From assembly GCF_040183065.1 (NCBI RefSeq), contig NC_091132.1, positions 160,663,602 to 160,727,601 of the forward strand: 64,000 nt of DNA, written 5' to 3'. Below are positions 48,901 to 57,484 of this stretch, piece by piece (within the stretch, counting starts at the first letter, position 1; each line of letters begins with the position of its first letter). The position numbers and the translations under genes were made by a program. Below the pieces are notes generated by a model. That model ran no database searches. It was not told the DNA's origin and saw only the letters and a list, made by a program, of their open reading frames with translations. The stretch comes from Periplaneta americana (taxonomy: Eukaryota > Arthropoda > Insecta > Blattodea > Blattidae).

Positions 48901-49838
48901 TAAAAAAATCTGTTCCTCCATTCACTGTTTGATTCGCTTGAGAAACTTCTTGCTCCAGCAACTAAAACTTACCCTAGTACAAAACTACAAACCCTAGTAA
49001 TGCCGCACTTCGATTATTGTGACGTTTTGTTAAGTGACTTAAGTTCTGAACTGTCAGTCAAGTTACAGCGTGCTCAGAATATGCATCAGATACGTGTGCA
49101 ACATCCGACGATATGATCACATATCACCGTCCTTCGCAAGTCTTTCGTGGCTCCGACTTAAAAAACGCAGAACTTTACACTCTTTGTCTTTACTCTTTCG
49201 AATTCTGCACACCTCAACACCAGATTACCTTACGTCCCGTTTCTCTTATCTATACTCTAACCACGACATAAATACCAAATCAGTTATCTGTGGCACGCAC
49301 GCTTAGTATACCTCTTCTTAGAACATCTTGTTATTCATCATCTTTTACAGTATCCACCTCGCGTCAATGGAATTCCTTGTCACAAAGTATTAGGGGCTGC
49401 AAGACAATAAACACCTTTAAAACCAGCTTAAAAGATACCCTTATTAGCATTTCACTCCAATCATACTGATTTAACTATCACTGACTACATTGTTACTTCT
49501 TTCTTTAGACATCATCCTGATAGTGCTGTATTTTCAAAATTGTCTCATAATAATCTCTTTCTATTATCTAATATTATTTGAAATATAGTAACATTCCATG
49601 TATTGTAGCTTACTTCTGCTACACAGTTTATTTCAGTGTTTAATTAATAGTTCATAGTATTTTGTTGTTTAATTCGTAAATAACTCTTGTATACATGTAA
49701 CTCTCATCTGAATCAAATTGTTGAATTCTTTGTAAGTTCATGCATATGTATATATACTTTTTGCTGGTTGAGTGGAAGAGGCCTTACGGCCTTAACTCTG
49801 CCAGCTAAAATAAATCATTATTGTTGTTGTTGTTGTTG

Positions 49839-49886
<48 letters not shown>

Positions 49887-52800
49887 CACACACTTACTAG
49901 TTGTTGTGGTATAACAAAATCCTTGGCAACAGAATACTGTGTTTTGCCTTGTCGAAGGGTATTTAATGCAGCTTCTCTTAACTCCACTGGATATTCCTCT
50001 TGTTTCGGCATGCATTCAATCTATAAGAACAAGTAATTACGTGCAAGACATTAAAAATATTACATTTATGTCCGTAGAATGTATTACCAAATACTTATGA
50101 GCCAGAGATATTGAAAGTGTTATTGGTGTAAACAAAACTTACGAGTTTTCAGACAGCGTGACCACAGGAACGTGAAGCACCTTAGTAACTGACAGAGCAG
50201 TACGACTCACTTTGTTATTCCAGTATAATCCTTTCGCTGTAAGAAAAATCCTAATGTAAACAATAGCACGTGACTGAAGTGAGGCTTCATTGGCCGCTGT
50301 TTGGCGCCATAGATTCTCAGTATGTGTTCCCGCCTACTGTTGTACATTCTTTTTCATGTTAAACATTTCCCGTTACTCGTCAAGTAGGCCTAACCTCACT
50401 ACTATGCATTCGTTTGCTTAGGAGACATTTACTTTATAATTACTGCAATTAAATTATTTTTAAGTCTTATTCTTCGCAATGAGCAGTTGAGGGTGCAGAA
50501 GCCATACTTCAGTACCACGTGCTTACCTGAACAACTACGAGCTCAAGTGACGTCAGCTTGTTACAAGAACAGACTATCTCGGTATTACTGTGGGTGTTCA
50601 TCCGCGTTCATAGTACATAACAAAATATAAAAGTAGCCTTTCTTTTACATAGCGTTTTACATATGAGTGAAGTTAAATGTTCCATCGTATTTAACAACTA
50701 AAATTCAATTCTTTATTTTCAAATAATACAAATACGAACTATGTTTTCCTGCGTCACGTGAGTGTTTCGACTGGGAGCTAATCACGGGTATGACAGCAAC
50801 GTGCTTATCGTCGGTCGGCGATCGAAACCTCGTAATTCCATTTACAAGCAAAATCGTTTTTTTGCCATAACCTGGCAACAAATAACATTTCCCATGTTCT
50901 ATTAAAGCATTGTGACTCCAAATCTTACAGAAGCCATCTACTGACCAATTACAAAGACCTCGTATCTCCTTAGCATTTAATCTCAGACTCAAAGCCTCGG
51001 ATCTCCAGCAGACTGGAATCACGAGGTTTCCACTGCTCTTAATCTCAGAATCAAAAGCTCGGAACTCCATTGGGTGGGATATTACGAGGTTTTAAATACC
51101 AAGCTGATTGATCATTTGCAGACTGAAACTGACATTCGAGGCATTGCGACTGATGCTACGTTAAAAATATTGTACTCTGTCTAGTGATCAGAATGACAAT
51201 AATCCGCTGCAAACTTCGGTGTTACAGAACACAACAGTTCAGCAATTGTGCCTGCACTGTATGGAAATAATACGCAGAATAAAGGGAACTGAAATGGCGT
51301 TTTATTAGGCCTAAAAGATGAATAAATATATATATAATTAAATAATAAATGAATGAATGAATAAATAAATAATGAAATGCTCTAATTACATTCTTTTTAT
51401 TTAGAACAAGATAAATATTAAACACCATTATTATGGTTCCGCTGTAAACTTCGGTGTTACAGAACATAACACTTTAGAAATTAGTCTGCACTCTGTGGAG
51501 GTATTGCAAAAACTCCTGTCACAGGCATCAGAATATCCAATACTTCCGTTCAACTCGGTAGTAATACTAAGGTTGATAAGAGCAGTGAAGAGGAATCTAC
51601 TGACAGTATTTGTAATGAACATTATATGCCAAAAATAATAGCTTTTAGAACGAAGGTGAATCAGAAGACGAAAATGGAGGGAAGATAAATGGACGAAGTG
51701 AGTGACACTTGAAATTAATTGTTGCTGCACTGGTATACATTATTTTGTTATGGTTTGTTGAAATGGTAATGAAACAATATTTTTTTTTTTCATTTACTAT
51801 TAGCAATAAAGTGGGAGAACTTAATATATAAGAAATCAGGATGCGGCTAATGGAAACTGATAGTCAACCAGAAACAACGAATGAAAGAGCTAGATCACAT
51901 GGAGCTGGCGAAAGATGAGGCAGAAAAATGGAGATATGAAGTAGAAAGATGCATTCGTGTAATGCAAAAAGTAACTTTTGTAAAATAATTTCAGAAAATC
52001 AACAAAAGACAATTTTCGATCATTTCTGGACTAATCTGTCATGGGAGGAAAAAAGATGTTTGTAATAGGGCTTGTAGATTGTATTCCAGTTCAGCGTCGA
52101 AGGAGAGATTCAAAAGAATCTAGTCGATTTTATACTATGCCCAATTATTTTTCATTGGCAGTAAAAGACAGAAAGTCTGCAAGACCACGTTTCTTAACAC
52201 ATTTTCCATAGAGGAATGTGTCTGTGAGAAATTGGACCTAAGCTAGCTCTAAATCTACCATCAAACCAAAGAAGCTGTTAATAGTAAAAAAAAGGTAATG
52301 ACTTAAGAATGAATACTTCTCTACTTTTTCTGAGCTGCCTAAATTGGAGTTCTATCATTACCAAACTACTTCCAGAAAAATATATTTTGAACCAAATTGG
52401 CAGAGTAAAGCTGCCCTCTACAAAGAATATGAGACATTCTATACATAAAAAAATCACAGACCTCAATAAATATATTTATGTAGGTATGTGATTGAGGAAC
52501 AAAATTTAAGTTTATTTTCACCTAAAAAAACAACACTGTCATTTGTGCTGCTTTCGAGATGCAGGAAATGTTGATGAAAAATATTAGTATCATATTCTTA
52601 TAAAATATGAAGCAAGAAAGTCTAAGGAAGCAGACAAAAAAAAAAAAAAGACACTAAAAGAGTACTGACTATTGACTTGCAGGATGTACTTCTGTGCTTA
52701 TCTCTCCATGACTCAGCTCTGTACCATTAAGACGAAACTGAAGCTGCATAACTTTACGCTGTTTGATTCACAATGAAAAGATGTATTTTGTTATCGATGG

Positions 52801-55509
52801 CATGAGCTGAAGATAGACTAAATTCTTATTAATTTACCAGTATAATAGTGAGTTTTATTTACAAAAAAGTACCTGAAGATGAAGTAATTTTGTATAGTGA
52901 TGAATGTACTTAACAAAACAGAAATAGTATTTGGGCAAATTATTTAATAGCCTTAACCATGAGAATTGTTCGGGAGTTTCTTGAGATAGGTTACAATCAA
53001 ATGAAGTGTGTTCTGTTCACTCTACAATAGAAAGAAAATTAAGCAATTGGTAAATTTACACACCTGCAGTGTATGTTGAAGCATGCAAAACTGCCAGACA
53101 AAAAATTAGCCATACATCATGTAATATCTTCACCATGACTTCTTCAGAGTATGTAGTAAAGTTTCGAGGCACTTCTCCATTCGGGAATAATTATTGAATA
53201 CAAATTGAATTTGAATTGTGCATGGGATATTATTTCTAAAAGGATGCAAAGAACAGAGAAAATGTGTCTTTACCACAGTTTATACAAATTCTCACCTACT
53301 TGCAGTAAATAAATAAAATTATGTCCCATGATTTCAATGTATTCTACGACTTCCTGCAGAACGTCAGCAGACACTTTCTTCCAGTTTAGTGGAAAGTATA
53401 TAATTTTGTATAAATCCCAACACAAAGAACAACAGAAATATTTATAAAATTGGGAAATTAAAAATTAAAATTGTCTTTAAATTTGTCATAAAATATACAA
53501 ACATGCCTGTATTCCACGTAAGTGTAGTCACTTACTAATTTGGCATCCATGTAGATGTGAAAAACTATTGAGATTACTTAAAAGAACATAAAGTATACGA
53601 AAGAAGTGTGTTCATTGAGTAAAAACCACGTAAATCCAAAGTCCTAACCAGTAACAAAAACCCGTAACTCCACCACACACAAATGTATATAATTTACAGT
53701 GTATACTATTATCGTACATTTAATGTATCACATTTCGGTTGCTAAATTCAAAACCACATCGATTTTGCTTTAAAAACACAGTCACAGCAACATTATTTCT
53801 TTCTTCTGTAAAATTTTCAATTTTGGATTTACGAGGTTTTGATCGCCAGCCGACTTTATGTTTACATTAGGATTTTTCTTACAGCGAAAACGGTCTAGAT
53901 AAATAGGGTTGACAACCAAAAACTCTTATTACAAAATACTTTTGAGCGCTACTGTATGGACATCTCTTACTTTTTTTCATAGTTTAGCACAAGGATGCAA
54001 AGCTGTGCTAGAATTGTGACACGTCACAAGCGAAACACGTGATTCAACTCTTCCTTTTACCCCACACGTCATTGGAGATTGGAGAGGGGATAGATATTCA
54101 GTGTGCTTGTGGAATTTAACGCCGGAGGATTGTGGACGGAGAACAAACTCTTTCCCCTTGCTTCCACCACCTCCTTTCTCAGGTTTAGCGTTTTACGACT
54201 AATTCTATTGTGATGGTCGAAACTACCGCTAAAGGGATCTTTTGATTACAGCTCTTTGTACGCTGAGGGAAGTACAGTGCCAGAGGTGAACTGCAACACT
54301 GATAATGGTCCTTCAGGGAGTTCTGTCTTAAATAGTTCATCTGAACTTCAGCTTTACGATGAATCCATCACAGGAAGGAAGACCACAGAGTCACGGTCAG
54401 ACGGTCACACTGACGAAGGTTCGTATAAGTGTAAATTTTGTGGCAAGTTGTTCCAGACTTTGCAAATCCATAGAATGCATTTGCGCACAAACCACAACGT
54501 CGAAAGAAGATTTGAATGTCATATCTGTGTGAAAAGTTACTTACGATTGAAACATCTCAAATCACATCTCCGTACGCACACAGACGAGAAGCCATTCAAA
54601 TGCAGTGAATGTGGGAAATGCTTTATACACTCCAGTGCTTTGTCTGTGCATTCTCGAATTCATTCCGGCGAGAAGCCATTCAAATGCCACGTTTGTGGAA
54701 AATGTTTCATGCAAAGGGGTTATCTCACAGTGCACGCACGTTTGCACTCTGGGGAGAGGCCATTCAAATGCGATTCTTGTGGGAAAAGTTTTGTACGGTC
54801 GGGTCATCTCAAATTGCATATTCGAACTCATTCAGGCGAGAAGCCATTTGAATGCAGTGCTTGTGGAAAACGTTTTATACAGTCTAGGGATCTAACGTTA
54901 CATCAACGTACACATACTGGCGAGAAGCCATTTATATGTGATGTTTGTGGAAGATGCTTTTTAGAGTCACGTGGTCTAAGAAAGCACTTACGCACACATT
55001 CTGGTGTGAGGCCATTCAAATGCAATGTCTGTGGTAAATGTTATATAAATTCTACTTCTTTATCAGTCCATGTTCGAACTCATTTAGGCGAGAAGCCATA
55101 CAAATGTGAAATTTGTGGAAAATGTTTTATACAAATGGGTCATCTCTCGGAGCACACACTCATGCACTCTGGTGAGAAGCCATTCAAGTGCGATGATTGT
55201 GGAAAATGTTTTCTACGGTCGGGTCATCTCACACTACATGCCCGAACACATTCTGGCGAGAAGCCATTTAAGTGCAATGAGTGTGGGAAGTGTTTTACAC
55301 AGTCAGGTGCTCTGAAAATGCATTTACGTATACATACTCGCGAGAAGCCATTCAAATGTGAAGTTTGTGGGAAATGTTTTGTACAGTCCATTGATCTTTT
55401 AAGGCATGTACGTACACATGGTAAGAAACCATTCAAATGTACTGTTTGTGGAAAAATATTTTCAAGAAAAGCAAATTTCAATGATCATATACGTTTGCAC
55501 ACAGGCTAG
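33682..55509 (+). CDS. C2H2 zinc-finger protein, gene 2 (complete coding model)
   Basis: The model is join(33682..33774, 35366..35503, 42518..42600, 54252..55509), 1572 nt and 523 aa, the same length as gene 1. Phases 0, 0, 2 close at each junction. The leader is MDVIKNEPAVDPLAIQWSDN. The finger exon has all thirteen fingers with intact zinc ligands. The last intron is 11.65 kb because of a nested transposon stack; intron 2 (7.0 kb) holds a LINE, a pogo remnant, a Penelope-like fragment and an HTH-encoding exon. Family role: nuclear DNA-binding regulator; target unknown. Of the three paralogues this one has the cleanest reading frame and ligands. Confidence 0.85.
34164..34779. mobile_element. 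616-bp Harbinger-like MITE with TAA target duplication (intron 1 of gene 2)
   Basis: Left AGGTAAGTGTTCACTACATC and right (complement) AGGTAAGCATTCACTACATC are inverted ends, flanked by TAA at 34161-34163 and 34780-34782. The sister intron has GGACTGTAATATAATATT with no insert at 12731. An internal hairpin pairs ATCGCACGCATCGG (34613) with CCGATGCGTGCGAT (34670). No transposase. The 3-bp TAA duplication points to PIF/Harbinger. Confidence 0.9.
35366..35503 (+). CDS. Gene 2 coding exon 2
   Basis: Acceptor CTTCTGCAG|GAAGGG, donor ACTGAG|GTATGT, 46 codons EGNLLDLHVAGIKTERVDHS ... KCKTE. Nearly identical to 13535-13672, with a few amino-acid changes. Confidence 0.9.
35528..36676 (-). mobile_element. 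5'-truncated non-LTR retrotransposon (LINE), RT C-terminal region
   Basis: The minus-strand frame 36676-36095 carries GWGEHVTDTAGKAWRALHFV, VRPVMEYGAACWDPYT then LEKIQKRALKC and ends FKNRLKDLTNKR. This is the region that follows the reverse-transcriptase fingers and palm in jockey/CR1-type LINEs (the palm catalytic block itself is not present). The 3' UTR runs to about 35528 and ends in AATAAATACATACAAC-type sequence. Its 5' break abuts the (CA)n repeat at 36676. The clade is not determined. Confidence 0.8.
36676..36780. repeat. (CA)n/(CACG)n/(ACTC)n simple repeats
   Basis: A cluster of dinucleotide and tetranucleotide tracts, corresponding to the shorter CACACAC tract at 13745-13765 in gene 1. 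Confidence 0.85.
37527..37919 (+). CDS. Exon encoding an HTH N-terminal domain, probably transposase-derived
   Basis: MASSSVIKHKKGKPMRSGQK starts a 131-codon frame that includes a helix-turn-helix-like segment (LEKVAEMTGVGKASVYRIRR) and IRSKVHQFFFRQELPTLDKI. It reaches a consensus donor TCGAG|GTATGT at 37919-37920. I recall similar N-termini in insect DDE-superfamily transposases. No downstream catalytic exon is visible in this window. It sits in a 1.4-kb stretch (about 36990-38410) that is missing from the sister intron of gene 1, so it came with an insertion or was lost there. The ATG context and clean frame leave open that it is expressed. Confidence 0.5.
38410..38970. repeat. Intron 2 of gene 2, duplicated block
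   Basis: Collinear with 14395-15026 of gene 1 (for example GAGGGACCACCACG and CAATGGACTA). No gene. Confidence 0.8.
38974..40020 (+). mobile_element. Degenerate pogo/Tigger-like element, unit 2
   Basis: CAGTGAAACCCCGATAATAC at the left and the complement-type CTTATCGAGATTTCACT at the right are inverted ends of pogo/Tigger type. The frame 39345-39575 reads CNKPLAAVSVIRRFINVYSS and SVKQKTIFDIFNKK, like the C-terminal tail of CENP-B-related DDE transposases. The rest is lost. A SINE D copy is inserted at 39550. Confidence 0.65.
39550..39775 (+). mobile_element. tRNA-derived SINE, family D, copy 3, with 12-bp target duplication
   Basis: Head TCGACCTGGTTGGCAAGTTG, ends pairing with GGGCCAGGTCGA. 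TCAATAAAAAGG flanks it at 39538-39549 and 39776-39787. The sister site at 15514-15525 reads TCAATAAAGAGG once, so insertion followed the duplication. Confidence 0.92.
40256..40657 (+). pseudogene. GIY-YIG endonuclease domain of a Penelope-like element
   Basis: After an AYKTNN motif the frame has GVYMLKCKTCNAKYIGQTKR and FKTRYKEHISDFK, the GIY-YIG signature (here GVY...YIG, with Arg and His-Glu that fit the active site). It is followed by KSKYASHLIQYGH as in Penelope-like elements. It stops at TGA 40655-40657. In the complete element this domain follows the reverse transcriptase and cuts target DNA. The reading frame here is intact but lacks all upstream parts. Confidence 0.85.
40266..41760 (+). 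mobile_element. 5'-truncated Penelope-like element
   Basis: The insertion starts abruptly after GAGTTTGCTTTCAG, the point where gene 1 sequence (15955) diverges. It begins in the C-terminal coding region (separate entry). The 3' limit is uncertain; I place it before the MITE at 41935. No reverse-transcriptase domain is present. Confidence 0.6.
41935..42449. mobile_element. MITE candidate, about 515 bp, with 14-bp or longer inverted ends
   Basis: CATTTTATGCTCGACCAT at the left pairs with ATGGTCGAGCATAATG at the right. No coding frame inside. I did not find a clear target duplication, so the class is open. Confidence 0.6.
42518..42600 (+). CDS. Gene 2 coding exon 3
   Basis: Acceptor ATGTTTCAG|GAGGAG and donor GATAG|GTGAGT; 83 nt in phase 2. 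Reads EELCHLDTIKDELKVEVTAE then ENEILTD. The last two bases AG join C of either downstream exon. Confidence 0.9.
42781..43022 (-). mobile_element. tRNA-derived SINE, family B, copy 4
   Basis: Complete family B on the minus strand. AGGACGAC.CAA occurs at 42760-42771 and again just after the head (43024 onward). The sister site at 22081-22092 has the word once, so it is a post-duplication insertion. Confidence 0.9.
43184..43455. mobile_element. 272-bp MITE with perfect 20-bp inverted ends
   Basis: CGATTATTTAGTCCTGACAG at 43184-43203 is matched exactly by its reverse complement at 43436-43455. The sister intron reads CTTGTACTACGTAATA without it (22232-22247). The duplication at the target is unclear (TGTAC on both sides). 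No coding capacity. Confidence 0.85.
43733..43784. repeat. (AAT)n microsatellite
   Basis: About seventeen AAT units, absent at the matching place of gene 1. Confidence 0.95.
44797..44901. repeat. (CATAT)n pentanucleotide expansion
   Basis: About twenty-one copies of CATAT. Unit 1 (23395-23405) and unit 0 (1088-1098) have only two. Confidence 0.95.
44945..46233. other. Intron 3 insertion-like stretch of gene 2
   Basis: About 1.2 kb absent at the same place in gene 1. It starts with TTCCGACCAATGAAG/TTTCGACCAATCAG, related to the sequence at 1175 in unit 0, and contains an (AAT)n run at 45886-45947. No coding similarity recognised. Possibly a non-autonomous DNA element shared by units 0 and 2. 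Confidence 0.4.
46234..46369 (+). CDS. Gene 2 alternative terminal exon (short isoform without fingers)
   Basis: Acceptor CGTTTCAG|C followed by FVDIEKTVSECDGMAGEEDT, LTQCGIKHIILLRLKEQLRN and TGST before TAA. The first C completes AG|C from exon 3. The donor-like GGTAGTA at the end of the unit 0 copy is GGCAGTA here while the stop is kept, which fits use as a last exon. No known domain. Confidence 0.65.
47625..48653. mobile_element. PIF/Harbinger-like element, 1029 bp, TAA target duplication
   Basis: Long inverted ends (GGCCCGTAACACACTTGCAG and AGGCCTGTAACACACTTGCA, continuing through TTTTCGC.AGCGAGAAATG) are flanked by TAA at 47622-47624 and 48654-48656. Inside, from about 47907, the + strand reads VDNYSQKLIELVRCHP, YLYDTRDENYNNTKLK and EIWRQI, a MADF/Myb-type DNA-binding domain of the kind that accompanies Harbinger transposases. 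Two in-frame stops break it. No DDE transposase is left. Confidence 0.85.
48857..49884 (+). mobile_element. 5'-truncated non-LTR retrotransposon, 3' end with (TTG)n(TTA)n tail
   Basis: Coding remnant LQTLVMPHFDYCDVLLSDLS is followed by SELSVKLQRAQN, then CIRYVCNIRRYDHISPSF and WLRLKKRRTLHSLSLLF in another frame, ending near YLTSRFSYL. This is the segment downstream of the reverse-transcriptase core in several insect LINE clades. The 3' UTR ends GGCCTTAACTCTGCCAG-CTAAAATAAATCATT and the trinucleotide tail. One frameshift near 49078 is visible. Confidence 0.82.
50705..51070 (-). other. Unassigned open frame inside the unclassified transposon
   Basis: A 121-codon minus-strand frame starting MEFRAFDSEIKSSGNLVIPV, with no recognisable domain. 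It spans three inexact repeats of a TTACGAGGTTT/GAACTCC-type word (50830, 51020, 51090), so it is probably subterminal repeat sequence and not a gene. Confidence 0.25.
51830..53190 (+). pseudogene. Transposase-like gene remnant (same broad family as 4662-5172)
   Basis: Ordered fragments on the + strand: FWTNLSWEEKRCFVIGLVDC (one frame break), SIPVQ-type RRRDSKESSRFYTMPNYFSL, SELPKLEFYHYQTTSRKIYF, SLFSPKKQHCHLCCFRDAGN, TIDLQDVLLCLSLHDSALYH, TKLKLHNFTLFDSQWKDVFC, VILYSDECT with QNRN, then an H-S-T-I-E-R-like segment. The order and motifs agree with a multicopy invertebrate gene family I remember only as uncharacterised proteins. The Asp in LYSDECT and that in TIDLQDVLLC are candidates for catalytic acids. 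Stops and frameshifts throughout. Confidence 0.6.
54252..55509 (+). CDS. Gene 2 terminal exon with 13 C2H2 fingers
   Basis: Acceptor TTTTGATTACAG|C is followed by SSLYAEGSTVPEVNCN, the acidic stretch (SSELQLYDESIT) and thirteen fingers, each with four zinc ligands. Linkers are mostly T/SGEKPF; the last is GKKPFKC. Compared with genes 0 and 1, fingers 4, 6 and 12 differ at helix positions that contact DNA (for example QRGY against QMGH in finger 4, QSRD against QSSA in finger 6, QSID against QSNG in finger 12). TAG at 55507-55509. Confidence 0.93.
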
Positions 55510-55794
55510 AAGCTTTACAGTGCGATATGTAGCAATTTTTTTTCACATATCTAAAATTGCAATTGAGCAATATTTGGACTCTGAGTAGGTACTGTCTTTG
55601 TTACGTTTCTTTCTGTGGTATTATTTTAAAATTTACTCACTGATGACAAAGGCTTAAATATTGAAGTTTTATCTTATCACAACCTTATTGCTTTTCGCTT
55701 TTATATATATCCAGGTATCACTTTATTATATTATTTCACACTGACATCCATGTTTCCCATTTTTGCCTCATTCACCTTTAGTGTTTTAAAAATG
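55510..55794. other. 3' flank of gene 2
   Basis: The first 170 bp match the 3' flanks of genes 0 and 1 and are probably 3' UTR. The remainder is not recognised. Confidence 0.55.
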
Positions 55795-55851
55795 TTATGT
55801 TTTATTTAACGACGCTCGCAACTGCAGAGTTTATATCAGCGTCGCCAGATA
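55795..55851 (-). mobile_element. SINE family D fragment (3' tail only)
   Basis: ATGTTTTATTTAACGACGCT and GCAACTGCAGAG match the complement of the family D tail. The tRNA-like head is missing. Confidence 0.8.
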
Positions 55852-55859
55852 TCATTTGT

Positions 55860-57220
55860 TAGTTCAAAATAAAAAGACTAATTTTTATTTTTCTATCAAC
55901 ATAAAGACGATGGAATTAGGCCTAGAGAATGTTGTTGACTCAAGATTAATGATCCCTCGGAAATCGAAAGCTATTAACTAGCCCAGCGACAATATACATT
56001 GCAGTTGATTACAGCTTGTTTCGCGAATATCACCACACTGGCCGCCTAGGTAGCAGCACCAGCGTCGTTCGCGGGCAGAACTGTTAGCTGTCCGATATTA
56101 TTATAGTAAGGTATTTGGTAAGCGTACCAAAGTCTATTTCTGAATACGTTCCCCGTGAAAGTCTAAATTGTCCTAACGAACGAGTTAGAAAGAGAAGATG
56201 GTCCTAACCCACAGATGCCCAAGTTGTGAATCATCATTTGTGGATCTGTTTACAAGCACACTGCACCTGTAAACTTCCATCCGGCACCTGCACTGCTTCA
56301 CTCTGTTTTGACGTCTGAAATGTCAGTAGACTACTTGTTCACTATTGGTATATATCAAGAAAGAGGTAATTTCATACATAAGAAGAACAGTACTTTTGTT
56401 TTGATGGTGGAAACGTACCATATTTTCAAAAATGTAAAAATAAATATGCATGTCTTCGTTCCTTTAGATATGCTATATATTCGGTGCGACGTGTATGGGT
56501 GTACGTCATTCTAATAGAGGTAATTTCATAGAAGACGGGTACCTGGTTGGATATAGTAAGTATTACCAACTTCTTAGCTTTAGAGTTAAATGTTAGTGAT
56601 TTTTAGTAACTTTTATATGTTTATATGTTAGTTCTAGGTTTTTATACTAGGTGTCGCCGTGATGTTATTTCTTTGATTGGTTATAGTCGTCATTTGTTCT
56701 AGAATTTTTGTTAATTTTGAATGGGTAATGACGTCAGTTGTTCTTGGTTGTGTGACGTGACTGGTGTTATATTGTGTTTGATGGCTGAAGCTATTGAAAG
56801 TTTGTAATTTTATAATATTTGTGAATGATGTGTGAACATAGAAGAGAGTATCAAATTTTGTGTCTATTTTGGTTTAGTTCTTTCGCTGTTAAATAAGAAT
56901 TATGTCGATTGTTGAGGAGAAACCTGTTTCTGTGGTTTCAAGGAATTATTTACTGAATATCCCATATAAGTTTAGGTGTATTAAGTGTTCGAAGATAATT
57001 TCATTTTGTGTAAATACGTGGTTTAATTATGCGAAGTTCACTGTACGAAGTGTTGGTTCAATCCTTTGTTGCTTGCATGGTTTAGGTTTAACTTTAGATT
57101 GCCTTGAAGCCTGCGTCATATAACTGGAAGTGAAGTGGTTATCGTTGAAGACGTCAATGAGAACTGCATTTTGTTTCATAAGGTGATAAATTATTACGTT
57201 TTGTTTTGTGTTTTAGTGAT
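55860..57220. other. Intergenic, one weak open frame
   Basis: No paralogous block. A 73-codon frame at 56902-57120 (MSIVEEKPVSVVSRNYLLNI...) begins with a normal ATG but has no recognised domain and no splice or family support. I do not call it a gene. Confidence 0.35.
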
Positions 57221-57226
57221 TTGTGG

Positions 57227-57479
57227 GGGTAAAGTGCGGGCGAAAACTGCCAGAAAAGTACTGCCAACTATGAAGTTCGAATGCCACCAAACATAAAAAA
57301 AATGAAAGATGAAAAATTAAACATATTTTCATTTTTTGAAACACTTGTTCTTCTTCAAAAATATGAATGTATGTTTGATTATCCATCTTTGATTTTGTAA
57401 TGTTTGCTGACATTTGAACTTCGTAGTTGGCGGAACGTTTTTGGTAGTTTTCGTTAGCCCGTCTTCTAGGAAATTACCC
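57227..57479. mobile_element. MITE candidate, about 253 bp, with long imperfect inverted ends
   Basis: GGGTAA...CGGGCGAAAACTGCC with GCCAACTATGAAGTTCGAATG at the left pairs with the complement of CATTTGAACTTCGTAGTTGGC and GGTAGTTTTCGTTAGCCCG...TTACCC at the right. No coding capacity. Target duplication not identified. Confidence 0.7.
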
Positions 57480-57484
57480 TAATA

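Larger units (their letters stand above)
46955..50011 (-). pseudogene. Tc1-family transposase pseudogene, split by insertions
   Basis: Read on the minus strand from 50011: MPKQEEYPVELREAALNTLR QGKTQYSVAKDF, a typical Tc1 N-terminal helix-turn-helix. After the LINE comes KKTGNVNNKPRSVRPRKTSN (48855-48660). After the Harbinger-like element come ARRPNRKLLISGKNRKARLK, WSSILWNDESKFNLLCSDG with the first Asp, IFQQDNDSKHVSPHV with the second Asp and LNPIEHLRKKLDRR with the Glu region. It ends with EEWLNIPKERLKSLVDSML. Many stops and frameshifts make it clearly dead. Confidence 0.88.
50232..53889 (+). mobile_element. Unclassified DNA transposon, about 3.66 kb, 30-bp inverted repeats
   Basis: TTTCGCTGTAAGAAAAATCC-TAATGTAAAC (50232-50261) has an exact reverse complement at 53860-53889. 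A further pair of words near the ends (TCGGTCGGCGATCGAAACCTC at 50812 and GAGGTTTTGATCGCCAGCCGAC at 53832) also face each other. The + strand interior has a decayed transposase-like gene (51830-53190). I could not identify a target-site duplication, so the exact ends are uncertain. The superfamily is not known to me. Confidence 0.6.
46694..53954 (-). mobile_element. Tc1-like transposon carrying three nested insertions (7261 bp in total)
   Basis: CAGTAATGCTCAAAAGTATT at the left and CAGTAGCGCTCAAAAGTATT as the complement of the right end are inverted repeats. They are flanked by TA at 46692-46693 and 53955-53956. Units 0 and 1 show the uninterrupted word ATAC-TATG-CACATCTC (around 2565 and 23900). 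The minus-strand transposase is broken into pieces by a Harbinger-like element (47625-48653), a LINE 3' end (48857-49884) and, upstream of its start codon, a 3.66-kb inverted-repeat element (50232-53889). Confidence 0.92.

Noticed and set aside
50232-50261. 30-bp inverted repeats as the ends of the surrounding Tc1 element
   Set aside because: The true Tc1 ends with TA duplications are at 46694 and 53954; these repeats are internal to it.
56902-57123. 73-codon frame as a small protein gene
   Set aside because: It has an ATG and a few Cys residues, but no domain, conservation or splice evidence.
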